The notes beneath the pieces were generated by a model that was not told the DNA's origin, did not search any database, and worked only from the letters and a program-made list of their open reading frames with translations. Shown in pieces: positions 24,640 through 37,730 of a stretch of DNA of 64,000 nucleotides (its first letter is position 1; each line of letters begins with the position of its first letter). A program made the position numbers and the translations under genes. Source of the stretch: Coniella vitis (Eukaryota > Ascomycota > Sordariomycetes > Diaporthales > Schizoparmaceae); contig WUJK01000014.1 in the NCBI GenBank assembly GCA_011317545.1, forward strand, positions 868,001 to 932,000, given 5' to 3'.

Positions 24640-25113
24640 TATAATAATCCTTACCTAAATCCCGGATTCTGGAAGTACCTATAAGTTGTATATTAGTAGG
24701 CGGGGAAGTATTACCTTTAAGTCTTCGTATATTATCGAGTAATATTAAGTATTATAAGTAATTAAGAGGGATTACCCTATTATATAAAATAATACTTAGG
24801 TTTATAACTAAAGATTATAAGGAAATTATCTAATATTAAATCGTAAACTCCTATCCTTATATCCTTCTATTGTTAACTGCTATTCCCTAAATAGTGCCTT
24901 AGACCGCAAGAGTCGATAGCAACTTCTTCGGTCCACCTATATAGTCGTTAGGACCGCTGGCGGTCCTGTCGGTCCTTATCGTGTTATCTTTCGTAACCCT
25001 AACCCTTATATTCCTTACATAAGAGATCCCCATCGGTCCGTTGAGGTTCCGATTTGCTGGCATATGGTTGCGCTGGCCTGTTCCTGTGACCTGCATGACC
25101 GTGGGTCATAACA
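24640..25113 (-). repeat. Right LTR (5' LTR of the element)
   Basis: 474 bp, aligning without gaps to the left copy. Its inner half, up to about 24840-24870, is heavily RIP-mutated. Its outer 240 bp retain TpG and CpA, for example GGTTGCGCTGGCCTG near 25066. The hairpin arms AGGACCGC and GCGGTCCT lie at 24950-24957 and 24960-24967. The promoter of the element would lie here, read on the minus strand. Confidence 0.95.
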
Positions 25114-25118
25114 ATGGT
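25114..25118. repeat. Target-site duplication ATGGT, right copy
   Basis: Identical to the five bases at 17558-17562 and immediately outside the right LTR. Confidence 0.92.
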
Positions 25119-28100
25119 ATATTGAACACTTGACAGCTTAGCTCAGTATTCAGACTCAACTGCATAACTATGAGCATTAGCAACTGCATGACTTTTAGAA
25201 CGATCCGTCTTCACCCCTTTTTCCAGAACGCAGTCGTGTCTCAAGAGAGATTCTCGGGTATCTTCACCAGAACAAGCCTCGATGCTCAGCTAAAGCTAGT
25301 AAGCTGAGTATAGATCTTTTGAGCTAAAATTCATAGCTATGTTGACAATTTTTGCTATTGCTAAACTTTGTACCGCTCTGCCGCTGCTATCATCCAGATG
25401 TCAGTGTCGGTCGTGCAGTAAATTGCTACTGAGCCCCTGCTTGCCTTACAAGCGATCCTCTCATACACACAATGATTTGCTTAAAAATGTCCAACTACTT
25501 TCTCGAATGCCGTGCGTGTGTATAAAAAGAAACAGTTCCACATATCATCCAACGCTGAACCCTCATCAGTCTTCCAAACCAGTGCACTCAATGGCGAACG
25601 TAAGGCGGCTGGCGCAAGCGGGCATTCGAGGCTGGTCGTGGTCTCGGAGACTATTGTGAAACCCCTTATACTGCACTTGAGCGCAAATAATGTTTTTGTA
25701 CCTGGTCTGGCTACCCACCCAGTCGAAGGACAGAAAAACGTGACTATTAGTCCTATAGGAAGCGACTGATATCCATGGGCGCTAGAGTGTTTGCAGTGAG
25801 TTTTATGATTGATCGGTGGCGAAGCATGGTGGAAAAACGGCAATGATAAAAATGTCATTTTTTGGAGGGGAGGGGGACTGAAGCGTCTTGCAAGTCTCAA
25901 GAACGATGAAGTAATCAGAATGAGAATAAGCAAGAACAGTCAAACGGAAGGGTCTAGTATATCTCTACCTAAGCAACGTTACTGTGCTGTAGGCAAGACT
26001 CACAAAGGCCCCGGAGTAATTGTTGATCCTGAGCAGGACCGGTAAAGGGGCAGAAAGAGACAGAACTTGACTTGACATGTTAGGCCTCGAGTCTAGGTCC
26101 ATCTCATTTCCTGTTGCTTCTGTCCAAACCTTGAATTACATGGTTTCTGATGACAGACCCACGGTTCGTGTCTTCCGTTGTGTCGCCTATAAGGCTATGT
26201 AAAGCAAGACAATCTTTCTAAGGTAAAAAGAATCCAGCCATCTGCTGCGGCCAGATTGTATGAAAGAATGATCGGGTGGGCCGTGGGACGTGGCATCAAG
26301 CTCGCTCCTTTCAAAAAGCTGCGCAAACGGGCACAAAGCTTTATGGGTCGTCTGATGTTTGCAGACCGGCGACGAAACCTCCGAGAAAGGTCTGGGTTGC
26401 GAGTTGGTGTCAATGGACACGCATAAATAAGAAACCCGTCCATCTTGTTGACGGTTTGAACAACCAATTACCCGTTGGCACAAAAGCCAAGATCCTGCAA
26501 GGGCGTGAGCGATGGGGGATCAGAGGCAGCACCTGGTGTCGCGGCGAGGTTGCCCACTGGTCCACGTTGAAAAAGCAATGATCACTGTTTCCCCTCGCGC
26601 AGGCTTGGCTGTCCTGAAACGGGAACTTTGTTGCTAGTGAGCGTCACTCTGCTCCACGCGCCTCATTCTGTTGATCTGCACAATCACTTGAGCACAACAG
26701 CCAGGACTAGCCTTCAGCCTCACTCTTCCTTTCTTTGCGGCGAGATGCTGACGCTCTGCCCCTTGACTGAGAGCAAGCACATAACTCACCAGATCAATCC
26801 CTTCTCGATAGCATGAACCATCCCGATCGTCGTGGCATGGTGGGACAAAGACCGGGCCTGAATAGTCTCGTGTTGACAGACATCCTCGCTCATGCTGGGC
26901 TTCTAGAAAGCGGACGAGTCATTCCAAACACGGCTTTGAAGCTTTGCAGGACAAGGCCCACGACATGCCAGAGGAGGCAGCTTCTCCATACCCATGAATA
27001 TGACCTGCCTCAAGTTGAGAGCCTCGTACAAGCAGTCAATTCGGGACGACGATTACACCTCGGAGTCAAGGGCAGGGGATCTTCTTATGCGTTTCGAGCA
27101 GACAAAACCGGGGTTCGATCTGTGGTCCTCTGGGTAATGGGGCATCACGAGTCTGGCTCAGGATGGCTTCGTGAACTTTATTCTGGGTTCGTAATTTTGA
27201 TAGCGAGGGTGCCAAGTCGGAGTGATTGCCCTTCGATCTACACGCCGAATCTGGTCGTGGTGGAGCCCCTATTGTCGTAAGCGGCCCAGGATGGTCGTGG
27301 CGCTCCAAAGGCGCAGCGCATAAAGATGGAGTGGAGCAAAGCCTGAGGTGCAGTAAAGATAGAAACAAAATCCAGCGGCTCTGGGCAGACAAGCCAGCCA
27401 CTGCACGACGTGATTTGCCAGAGGACAAATTCTTGTTGGACTAGAGACCGTTTCAGATAGCAGCATGTTGGGGATCGAGGCTCGCCGGCGACGGCAAGGC
27501 ATGAGAAGGCCCCTATTCATCCCGTCTCAACGAACAGAAGTGCATGACCGAGAGGACCGCGAGGACGGGATGCGCCCCCAAGGCAGGATGGGATGGACAG
27601 GTCAAAAGGGCGAGGCAGCCCGCCGGGCGAGGGCGCAGATGGACCGCCCGGCTCGAAAGGGGCTGTTCTCTTCTCTTTGTTCGCTCTCTTATCGTCTTAA
27701 TTCGTGGCCTTCATTCCATTCTTTCAATCATTCATTTCCCACCCGGCAGCCAGTGGCAGGAACACGAGCGGCGGCTGGTTGATATTGACTCTGGTGCGAA
27801 TAGCCTCATCTGCGGCAGCCCTCTTTTCTGGAAATTGAAATTGGAGTCGAGATTGGATTGCTCGTGCTCGGCGCGCCGGAACAAGGCGAGATCGAGTCGC
27901 TTAAATTGGCAGGCGACCGCTGGAGCAGGCCCATTCCGTGCTAGCGCCCAGCCCAACCAGGCCACCAGGCACCGCGTGCGCTGTACAGGCGCCCCAGTTT
28001 GGGCAGTTATCAGTGGGCTCCTGCAACGCAGCACCCCCTGTCTGCCACGCATCCAGGCATTGCAGCAAATCCCCCGCTGCCGTTGCCGCTACGCTACCGC

Positions 28101-28186
28101 TGTGCCACCCACCCCAGTCCTGCAGAACAGACCCCCCAAAGTCACCCCCCAAAAGGGCCCCCAGAAAGAGAAAGAACGGCCCAGTC
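25119..28186. other. Gene-poor region right of the retroelement and alpha-actinin leader
   Basis: No gene can be supported between the retroelement and the alpha-actinin start. Open frames up to about 150 codons exist on both strands but look like random translation. Composition returns to normal within a few tens of bases of the target duplication. The last 500 bp, with CTTCTCTTTGTTCGCTCTC near 27670, probably contain the alpha-actinin promoter and 5' leader. Confidence 0.5.
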
Positions 28187-31032
28187 ATGGAGCCCGCAGC
28201 GTTGCCCGGTGGGGACGGCGCCAGTGTTTACCAGGCCCAGACTGCAGCAGTAGCAAGCACTGGCTTTGGCCCCTCACCACCAGCCACCAAGCCAGCCCAG
28301 CCCAGCGACTTGTCCGTCGACAACACCACCCTGATTTCCGGCCGGCCACTTTCAATTTCCGCCGCCTCAGCCCCCGACAATAATAACAATAACATCAACA
28401 ACAACAACAACGACGACGACGACGACGACGCCTTTTCCAGCTACGACTCCCGCCGTTCAACCGTCAGTAGCGTTGCATCGGTCGCCTCCTCAGCCAGTAC
28501 TAATACTACTGCCTCCGCCAATACTACCGCGAGTCGGCTATCCTCCTTTTCGTGCACGGCTGAATTCTCCAGCGGCACACCATCGTCCTCGCTCAACAGC
28601 AGCCACTTGTTACGCAGCCGCGGAAACGCTAAACAGCTGCACCAGGTTCGTCTTCAACGCCAGCGCGCTGCATCCACAGCCAGCACCGTCGCCAGCACCT
28701 CCAGCGGGAGCAACCGCGACGGCGACGACGATAACGCCAGCACTGCTGCCGACGACGACGACGTTGCTGCTAATCCCCTTTTCCGCAAGAGGGGAGCTTC
28801 GACGCGCGTATACCAGAAAGCCAACCCCCAGGCTGCCCTTGCCGCCACCGAGCCGCCGCATGAGCAGCTCCTGACCAAGATGGCGTTTGCTGAGCAGCAG
28901 CGCTGGATTACCGTCCAGCAAAAGACGTTTACCAAATGGCTCAACACAAAGATTGAAGTCAGAGGCGTGCAGGTGATGGACCTGGTCAAGGACCTGAGCG
29001 ATGGTGTATGTCTTGACACGGATCCCAACCCCACGGTATTCTAGCATACGTTTGCTAACATTATTGTCTCTCGTTCTATCAGGTCATGCTTATCCATTTG
29101 CTAGAATGTCTATCCCAAGAGTCCCTCGGACGATATGCTGCCAAGCCGAAACTGCGAGTCCAGCGCTTTGAAAACGTCAACTTGAGTCTCAACTTTGTCA
29201 AGTCCAGGGGCATCCAGATGACCAACATTGGCGCCGAAGATGTTGTGGACGGAAACCAAAAGATCATCCTGGGTCTGATATGGACTCTCATTCTACGGTT
29301 TACCATTAGCGACATCAATGAGGCTGGTATGTCTGCAAGAGAAGGTCTGTTGCTGTGGTGTCAACGCAAGACGGCATGCTACGAAGAGTGCGACGTTCGC
29401 GACTTCTCAGGCAGCTGGAATGACGGTCTTGCGTTTTGCGCACTGCTGGACATCCACCGACCCGATCTGATTGACTACGATGAACTCGACAAGTCGGACC
29501 ACAGGGGCAACATGCAACTGGCCTTTGATCTAGCTCACAAGGAAATTGGCATCCCCATGCTGTTGGATGTGGAGGACGTGTGCGACGTTGCCAAGCCTGA
29601 TGAGAAGTCGCTCATGACATACATTGCCTACTGGTTCCACGCCTTCTCGCAAATGGAAAAGGTTGAGAATGCTGGGCGCAGAGTCGAGAAATTTGTCAAC
29701 AATATGCAGGGTGCGTGGGAGATGCAGAGCGCCTACGAAAGACGAATGGCAGCTCTGCTCGCGGCCATCCGTGAGCAAGTACAAAGCTGGCAGACAGCAA
29801 AGTTTGAGGGAACATATGCCGATGCCAAGGCCCAGGCAGCCGAGTTTTCTGGTTACAAGAGGGGCAAGAAGAGAGAATGGGTTGCTGAGAAGAGCGAGTT
29901 GGCGACACTACTCGGTAACATCAAGACGAAACTGGGCACCTACCGGCTGAGGCCCTATGAGCCGCCAGCTGAACTCAGCCTCGAGAACCTGGACAAGGAA
30001 TGGGCAAAGCTCTCAAGCGCAGAGATGGCCCGCGGCCAATTGATCAACGAGACTATCAGAGAGTAAGTCTTCGCTGCGTGCCCGGCTTCTTCTTGTTTTC
30101 GACAAGTCATACTGACAACTATTACTAGCATCAAAAACGCACTGCGCAAGTCTTTTGCTGAAAAGGCTAACGACTTTGCCATGGCTCTCAATACTATGCA
30201 ACTCGCCATATCGGGGCTGGAGGGCGACGTGGAAGATCAGCTTCACCACGTCCGCAAGTTGAGCGACAGCCTTCCGCCCATGGATGCTTATCTTGTCAAA
30301 ATTAAGGACATTGACGCCAAGTGCCAGGAAGCCAACATTGAAGAGAATGACTTTACGACTTACACATACGACGAGCTCTGCTACGAGCTGTCCCTGGTGC
30401 AATCATCCATCTCTAAGAAGCTGTCCTTCCTCGACAACCAGATGGTGGCCCGTAGCATGACCAACCTGACCCCAATCCAACTCGAGGAGTTCGAATCCGT
30501 CTTTCGCTACTTTGACCGCGACGACTCCAATAATCTGCAAGAAATCGAGTTCAGCGCAGCACTTGCTTCGCTTGGTTTGGTCTTTACAGAGGATGAGATG
30601 CATGACTACTTCATCGAAGCCTCAAACGGCCGGGACCGCGTCTCCTTTGAGCAGTTTATCCGCTTCATGGTGGACGTCACCGAGGACCAAAACACGGCCG
30701 AGCAGGTCTTCCAGTCCTTCCGCGAGGTCGCAGACGGCAAGCCCTACGTGACAGAAATGGACCTGAGGCACTCACTCGTGCCAGACGACGTCATTGAGAA
30801 GCTCATTGAGATCATCCCGCAGCACGATGGGCCGGACATGCAATCGGACCGCGGCCACGCGCAATACGATTATATCGCCTTCATGGACCGGTTGATTTCC
30901 GATGGCCGGGTGGGACCTCCTTCCTCGGCGGGCGTCGCGTCGGGACGCTCAAGTCCGACTAAGGCTCCTTTGAGTGATGTGACGAATGGATCTGCCAGTC
31001 CGCGGGCTCAGAAGGCCAATGGCGTGCACTAA
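28187..31032 (+). CDS. Alpha-actinin, actin cross-linking protein
   Basis: Actin-bundling protein of the cytokinetic ring and cortical actin. Exons 28187-29005, 29083-30062 and 30129-31032 give 900 residues. The conserved part starts QQRWITVQQKTFTKWLN near residue 238 (first calponin-homology domain), with the second CH domain at about 356-460 (GLLLWCQRKTACYEECDVRD). A short spectrin-type helical rod follows, ending with IKNALRKSFAEKAN. The C-terminal EF-hand module starts with LTPIQLEEFESVFRYFDRDD near 714, where the first loop DRDDSNNLQEIE keeps calcium ligands. The tail is Ser/Pro-rich. The first 230 residues are unusual low-complexity sequence with Asn and Asp runs and Ser/Ala/Thr stretches. 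28187 is the first ATG of the open frame, but ATG 28880 (MAFAEQQRW) would give 669 residues, nearer the yeast size. Confidence 0.93.
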
Positions 31033-32812
<1,780 letters not shown>

Positions 32813-35217
32813 TCATTCCTTGAAAGCACCCATATCTTGTAAAGCGCCGGCCAGACGGCGATAGTCACGCAGCAGCTCAAGCACCTCTGCTATACGCAGA
32901 TCGGCTGGATTTTGCATCTCCATAAAGCGCTTATTGGGTGGATTGATCTTGGGTGCCTCCTTTGGAGGGAGATTGACCGCCAAATCGGGGAAAGCCTGCG
33001 GTGGGTGACACTGTCAGCATAATCATCCTCAGAACCTTAATCAGGTGACACGTGGTTGAAGAAAATAAGCATATTCTTTTTTTGAGGTTTGGGGTCTGTA
33101 AGTCTTACCGTAGCCAAGTCCACCGATTCTGGCCCCGACGAGCCAGATTTGACCGACCCTGACACAGGCGGGACCTGAGGCGTAGCAGGCTGACTAGGAC
33201 CCCGTCCAAACGGCCGGAATGCACCTATCCCCATACCAACACCGCTCGCAAACTTGGCCATAGGATTCAGCGAGTTGCTCAGAGTCCGCATGCCTTCTGT
33301 CAGCGGATTTGGCGTCGTGTTCCCGGCCACAGGAGTCCTTGTTTCTTTGGCCGAGGCACCATCGTCCGCACCAAAGAGACCAGACAGCCGCTTCGTACCA
33401 CTCTCGCCGCTACGTGAGCTGTCGGCCGAATGGTCGCGAGCGGGGTGGGCCTTGGTTCGACCAGAGATGAGATTCAACATCTTTTCGTCTCTGGGGCGTG
33501 GGCGCCGCGCGCTGGCGTCTACATTGTTGGCAGCGCTATCTTCCTGATTCTGCGAGCTGGTCACCGAGGCGTCGTCTTCTGGTGGTGGAGTTCCAATCAG
33601 CTTGCGTGCGTCCTCGAGCGTCCTGGGCAGAGCGACCTCGGCGTCTGCGTTTGCTGGTTCACGAAGTTTGCCCATCAACATTCTATAGCTGTCGCCGAGA
33701 CTGTTGCTGATGTTCTTTAGACCTTGATCGGCTGTACTGCGGACCACGTCGCTAGCAGCACCAAAAGCTTGGGCAGGGGTATTGACAAGATCACTAAATC
33801 TGCGGTTACGGTCCTGGGAAGCCTTGAGTCTAGTAGCCGGCGAGGGCGAGGGTTTTCGGACTGTACCAGCGGGAGTGGAGCTGCTCTCTGCTGTTGTGGT
33901 AGTAGCGGACGATAGGGTTGGAGAGTAAGCAGGTGGAAACGTCTCGGCTCTCGGAGGGCTGGACGACCTTGGTGGCCCAGAGGGGGATTCATCTGAGCGC
34001 AATGTAGATAGATCAACCGTTTCGAGGAAGCTTATAGCGGCCTCTAAATTCGTCATGCAGTAGGCTGCTTCTCCAACCAGCTTGGGCTCCCACCTAAACC
34101 TTTCCACGAATCTCAGATCACTTATGACATTAAGACTGGCGGGTGGTAGGGTAATGAGGGTGTAAATAAGCATCGGCATGATTTCGTCGGCCGATGAGGA
34201 CGGGTGGAAATGAGACAGCGTGTCGACGATGCTCTTGTGCGCAGCCTTGAGGTGGTTCAACTTGCCCAAAGGGTACCGACTCTCGTTCATAGCGACCAGC
34301 TCCTGTCTTGCTCCATCCAGCCATTTGCGAACCTCTTCGGCCTTTTCGGCCTGTGCCTCTGGAGGCTCAGAAGGCTCGGTCAGCTGTACTCCCAAATCGG
34401 TCAGGCCTATGCCAACTACAGCAAGAGCCGCGGTCTTGGAACGCAACTTGTCGTCCTGTGCCTCATCATGCGTGGTGGGGTGCCGATATATCTTGGCGTA
34501 GATTCCCTCGCATAGGCGCCTTTCCACAGCCTCTTCGAGGATGCCACGCTGTTGTTCCAGGGCCTTTCGCTTCTTCTTTCGCTCCGTCATCTCATCAGCG
34601 GTGATCATTTGCTGTTCTGGCAGGTCCGACTTCGTTGCAGTTGACTTTTGCCTGTCCTTGATGGCGGCCGCCTTTGCTCTCAACAAGCTGGCTGCTGATG
34701 TTCGGGGAGAGTTGGCAGGAGGGGGCGATGTTTCTCGGCGATGCTTCGAAATGAGGGCCGAGACGTGGGTATCGATATGTTGCGAGGCTTGCCTATAAAA
34801 CTCCTGGAACAGTCTTGAGATGTTATCGATGTTGGGGGGAGCTGGTTGGTTCTTGGTAGCCAGGGACTCGATAAAGCCGTCTGTCAGGCTGATCAATTCG
34901 ATTGGCAGGTCATCGAGGTCCACAGAGCCCCTCGGCTGCGGCTCGACAGGTGTATCACCAGATTGTGCATTTTCAAAGGCATCCGCCGCCTCGGGCTCCT
35001 CGACAATTTTCTGCGAGGTTAACTCCTTGCTCGATGTCAAAATCTTTGGCAGCGTGCCGTTCTGGACGGTGGCAGCCCGCTTGGGGCGGGGAGAGGCGAG
35101 GGGATCGTTGCTCTCGATGCGGGTGAAGGACTTTGTCGTCCGCAGCGGGTTTGGTCGGTGGGGGTGCGGTGAGGCCATGGGGGCGGGACCTCTCCAGGTG
35201 ACCGTGTAGCTGGACAT
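32813..35217 (-). CDS. VPS9-domain guanine nucleotide exchange factor (Vps9/Muk1-like)
   Basis: Predicted activator of Rab5-type (Vps21) GTPases in endosomal transport. Exons 35217-33109 and 32995-32813 on the minus strand encode 763 residues. A disordered N-terminus precedes helical sequence, then the VPS9 domain at about residues 263-400, with the diagnostic stretch ADEIMPMLIYTLI followed by LRFVERFR and GEAAYCMTNLEAAISFLE. The C-terminal half is Ser/Pro/Ala-rich and probably disordered. The last exon adds a conserved-looking end, LPPKEAPKINPPNKRF and LLRDYRRLAGALQDMG. Domain order (long linker, central VPS9, no CUE domain visible) resembles Muk1 more than Vps9. The 113-bp intron was set by GTAAGA and CGCAG and keeps the frame. 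Function is by family. Confidence 0.9.
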
Positions 35218-37611
35218 GGTAGCGATCTGTTAACAGTCTGCTTGCCTCAAGCAACGCGTGCAGAAATGGGTTACAGTATGTATGATGAAGATGATGATCA
35301 TGGGTGCCTGCGCTTCCTGGCGAGGGCTTAGAGAGCAGAGCGATATTCCGAGCTGGGACCTACAGGGCAAATAACGACGTATTTCAACAGCAAGTGGGCC
35401 GCGATGCGGACAGAGCGCAGGTAAAGAGACTGCTGCGGTGGCCGTCGAGGGTGAAGCTGCGGTGGTGTTGTGCCGGATGCATAAAACGCTAAGCAGCTGA
35501 TGAAACAGCGAGAGCAGAGGGCGCAGGCGGGCTTGGAAGGCCGGCAAACCAGCAGTTGGAAACACTTGGGTCGTCGCTGTGAGCAAGTGCGACCGGGCCG
35601 GGCAGGCCAAAAGCCAAGGGTCAAGCAAAGGTCAACGTCTTCGAAACAAGGGCGATTCGCCTTTAAGGCCTCGCTTCCATAGGGTCGGGTCAGCAGGTGG
35701 CCCAGGGCCGTTCGCGTCGGACAAGCGAAGGGCGCGTGTTTGGCAGAAGAAGCAGCACGGAAAGGAGGAGCTGGCCCGCACTCGAAAGTGACGTAAAGTT
35801 GCGGCGGTGAGGTGAGGTGTAGTCAGGCGAAAAAACGAGCGAGGGTCGTTGTTGGTCGTGAGATGAATTCGGGAGTTGTGGTTTCTAGCAGTACTAATGT
35901 ACACCCAAGCGATGAGGGGCCCTTGCCAATTTGGAGAGCTTGTCTGTCGCGTCTATCAACGGCATACGTAAGTCCTCCCATGTGCTCTCCCCTTCTGCCT
36001 GTGCCCACTAGAAGCCCGCTGAGCAGCAGCTGCCACGGCATGACGGCTCCACCGTCCCCGGTTCTGGGCTTAGCCCAAGGCGGGCCCAGGGCAATCCAGG
36101 GCCGTCTTCAAGAACGCTAAGTTTCACAAACTACTATGTACCGCTGAAGATGGCAATGTCTGAATGTAGCCCCAGGCATGCCGTGTACAAAAATACAAAA
36201 ACAGACCAAGAGTTATTTATATCTCTTGTCTTGACACCCATTTAGCTGCAGTTTGCGGTCGCCTCCATTTGTGCAAGCGCCAACACACGCCACAGCACAT
36301 AGTCTCGACGCAAATTGGCAAATAGTCGCCATACTACAAGTCGCCATCTTGCTGTTCATACCCGAGACTACCCGTCGCTGAGATTCCATCTGGCTGATAT
36401 TATTGGATTTCCCTCTTTTGCAATACTCGACACCTCGGAGCTAACATTTGATTCCAATAAGGCCATGACCTTGCGAAATGAAAAGTTTCCAAAATTGCAA
36501 ACATGTGAATGACGCCATTCATCTTTCGTGCCCACACCGCACGGTTCAAATGGGTGCTCCTCGGCCTACGAATTGTAGGATAATATACTCCGTACTATGG
36601 TATCTAATCCGCCGTGGCAATCATTCGGTCAACGCCGAACTCGGGCTGATGAAAGGACGCCCCCTCCTCCATTCCCGTCAATCACTGCTCAGAGCTTTAC
36701 CTGGTGTCCAATGGCAGAAATTACGCCCAATCACAAGGACACGAATCGTCGCAAACGCAATTCCATCAGATGAAGGCGCACACAAGTTAAGAAGGAGACG
36801 ACAAAAAAGCGGCTTGTTTTCAAGTCCGGCATGCCAACTCCATCTTAATCAGTGGATTACAACTGATGTGCCTATTGCTAAGCAGCATAAGTTTTAGATC
36901 TGCGAGCCCGATGAAAATGATGTGGAAGCTGGGCTGCCGAGTAGATAGACATTTGAGAAGTCGCTGTGTGAGATGTCGGCTCTTGGGAGAGACTTGAAGC
37001 GTATAGTAAGAGGTTGGACAATTATTGCTTCCTTGTTATCAAGAATTTCAGGCTGGAGTGTTCGACGCTCAATCTATTTGTCATGGCCTACTCAGATTAT
37101 GGGATAACGAATGGCCGTTCGAGTTGATGGATGCTCTTCAACTTGAGCGCCTTTCTTGTTGGGACTTTCTTCATTTTTCTCGCTTCTTTTTATTTCTCGC
37201 ATGGTGCTGCCATCATATACGTGTATAGTGTATGGAACCAAGAGATCGAATCCAACGCAGAAGACTGCATGACACCTCGGATGAACGTGCTGCGGAAGCA
37301 ACAACATACGTTGTTCATGCTAATATTGATTGCTTTCACCCTGAACCTCGAATGACACTGGCATCATAAACACAGTACGGTCCAAACCAGTTTGAGGCTC
37401 AAGAAGATATCATCTGCTATAAAAATTACCCAGTCTTCCTCGATACTACCCATCGGGTTCAAGTTCATCCCAACAGCAAGGTACATGTGCAATGCATGGA
37501 GCAGAGACAGGAGTCTCAAAGTTAACGGGCAATATGTCAAAAGTAAATGAAAGAGACATGTCAATAATTCGGAAAGAATAAAAAGGTAAGGCAAAAAACA
37601 AAATAGCAAAA
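35218..37611. other. Intergenic region upstream of the VPS9 gene
   Basis: About 2.4 kb with no supported gene. The first several hundred bases are the promoter of the VPS9 gene on the minus strand. Short frames are uninformative. One TACTATGTA motif lies at 36132. Confidence 0.55.
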
Positions 37612-37612
37612 A
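37605..37612 (-). terminator. Pol III T-run terminator of the 5S gene
   Basis: Minus-strand TTTTT directly follows the mature 5S 3' end, the usual polymerase III stop. Confidence 0.7.
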
Positions 37613-37730
37613 CGTACAACACCGGGTATTCGCTAATGGTCACCCACTTAACTACTAATCCGGCCCTTAGTGGCTTATTTAGGGGAGAGCGGACGGGATC
37701 CCAAGCTTTCCACTAGGTATGGTCGTACGT
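37612..37730 (-). rRNA. 5S ribosomal RNA
   Basis: The minus strand from 37730 reads ACGTACGACCATACC, and further on GGGATCCCGTCCGCTCTCC, ATAAGCC, GGGCCGGATTAGTAGTTAAG and GGTGACCA, ending GGTGTTGTACGT. This is the ascomycete 5S rRNA, about 119 nt long. It is followed by TTTTT, a polymerase III terminator. The terminal stem pairs ACGTAC with GTACGT. Compared with the usual filamentous-fungal sequence as I recall it, several paired positions differ on both strands of a stem. This suggests a working variant rather than a decayed copy. Filamentous ascomycetes commonly carry dispersed 5S genes, as here. Confidence 0.92.

Larger units (their letters stand above)
17563..25113 (-). mobile_element. 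RIP-degraded Ty3/Gypsy chromovirus (LTR retrotransposon)
   Basis: A complete but dead 7551-bp insertion. It is bounded by two 474-bp LTRs and a 5-bp duplication ATGGT. Read on the minus strand the LTR runs from TGTTATGACC to GGATCATTACA, the canonical TG...CA ends. The minus strand carries the decayed domain order RT, RNase H, integrase and chromodomain, which defines a chromovirus of the Ty3/Gypsy group. The interior has no long open frame. It is very AT-rich and almost free of CpA and TpG, with CAG and CAA codons turned to stops and many Asp and Gly codons altered, the signature of RIP. Gag and protease, expected between about 21400 and 24600, could not be read with confidence. It interrupts otherwise gene-poor sequence, and no host gene is visibly broken by it. 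Confidence 0.95.

Noticed and set aside
25481..25933. 150-codon minus-strand frame near the retroelement
   Set aside because: Hydrophobic start looks vaguely like a signal sequence, but there is no conserved pattern and no plausible exon continuation.
26813..27280. 155-codon plus-strand frame right of the retroelement
   Set aside because: No recognisable motif and an equally long minus-strand frame overlaps; not supported.
27544..28383. 279-codon plus-strand frame overlapping the alpha-actinin 5' end
   Set aside because: Different frame from the conserved alpha-actinin reading, Arg/Pro-rich and without family features.
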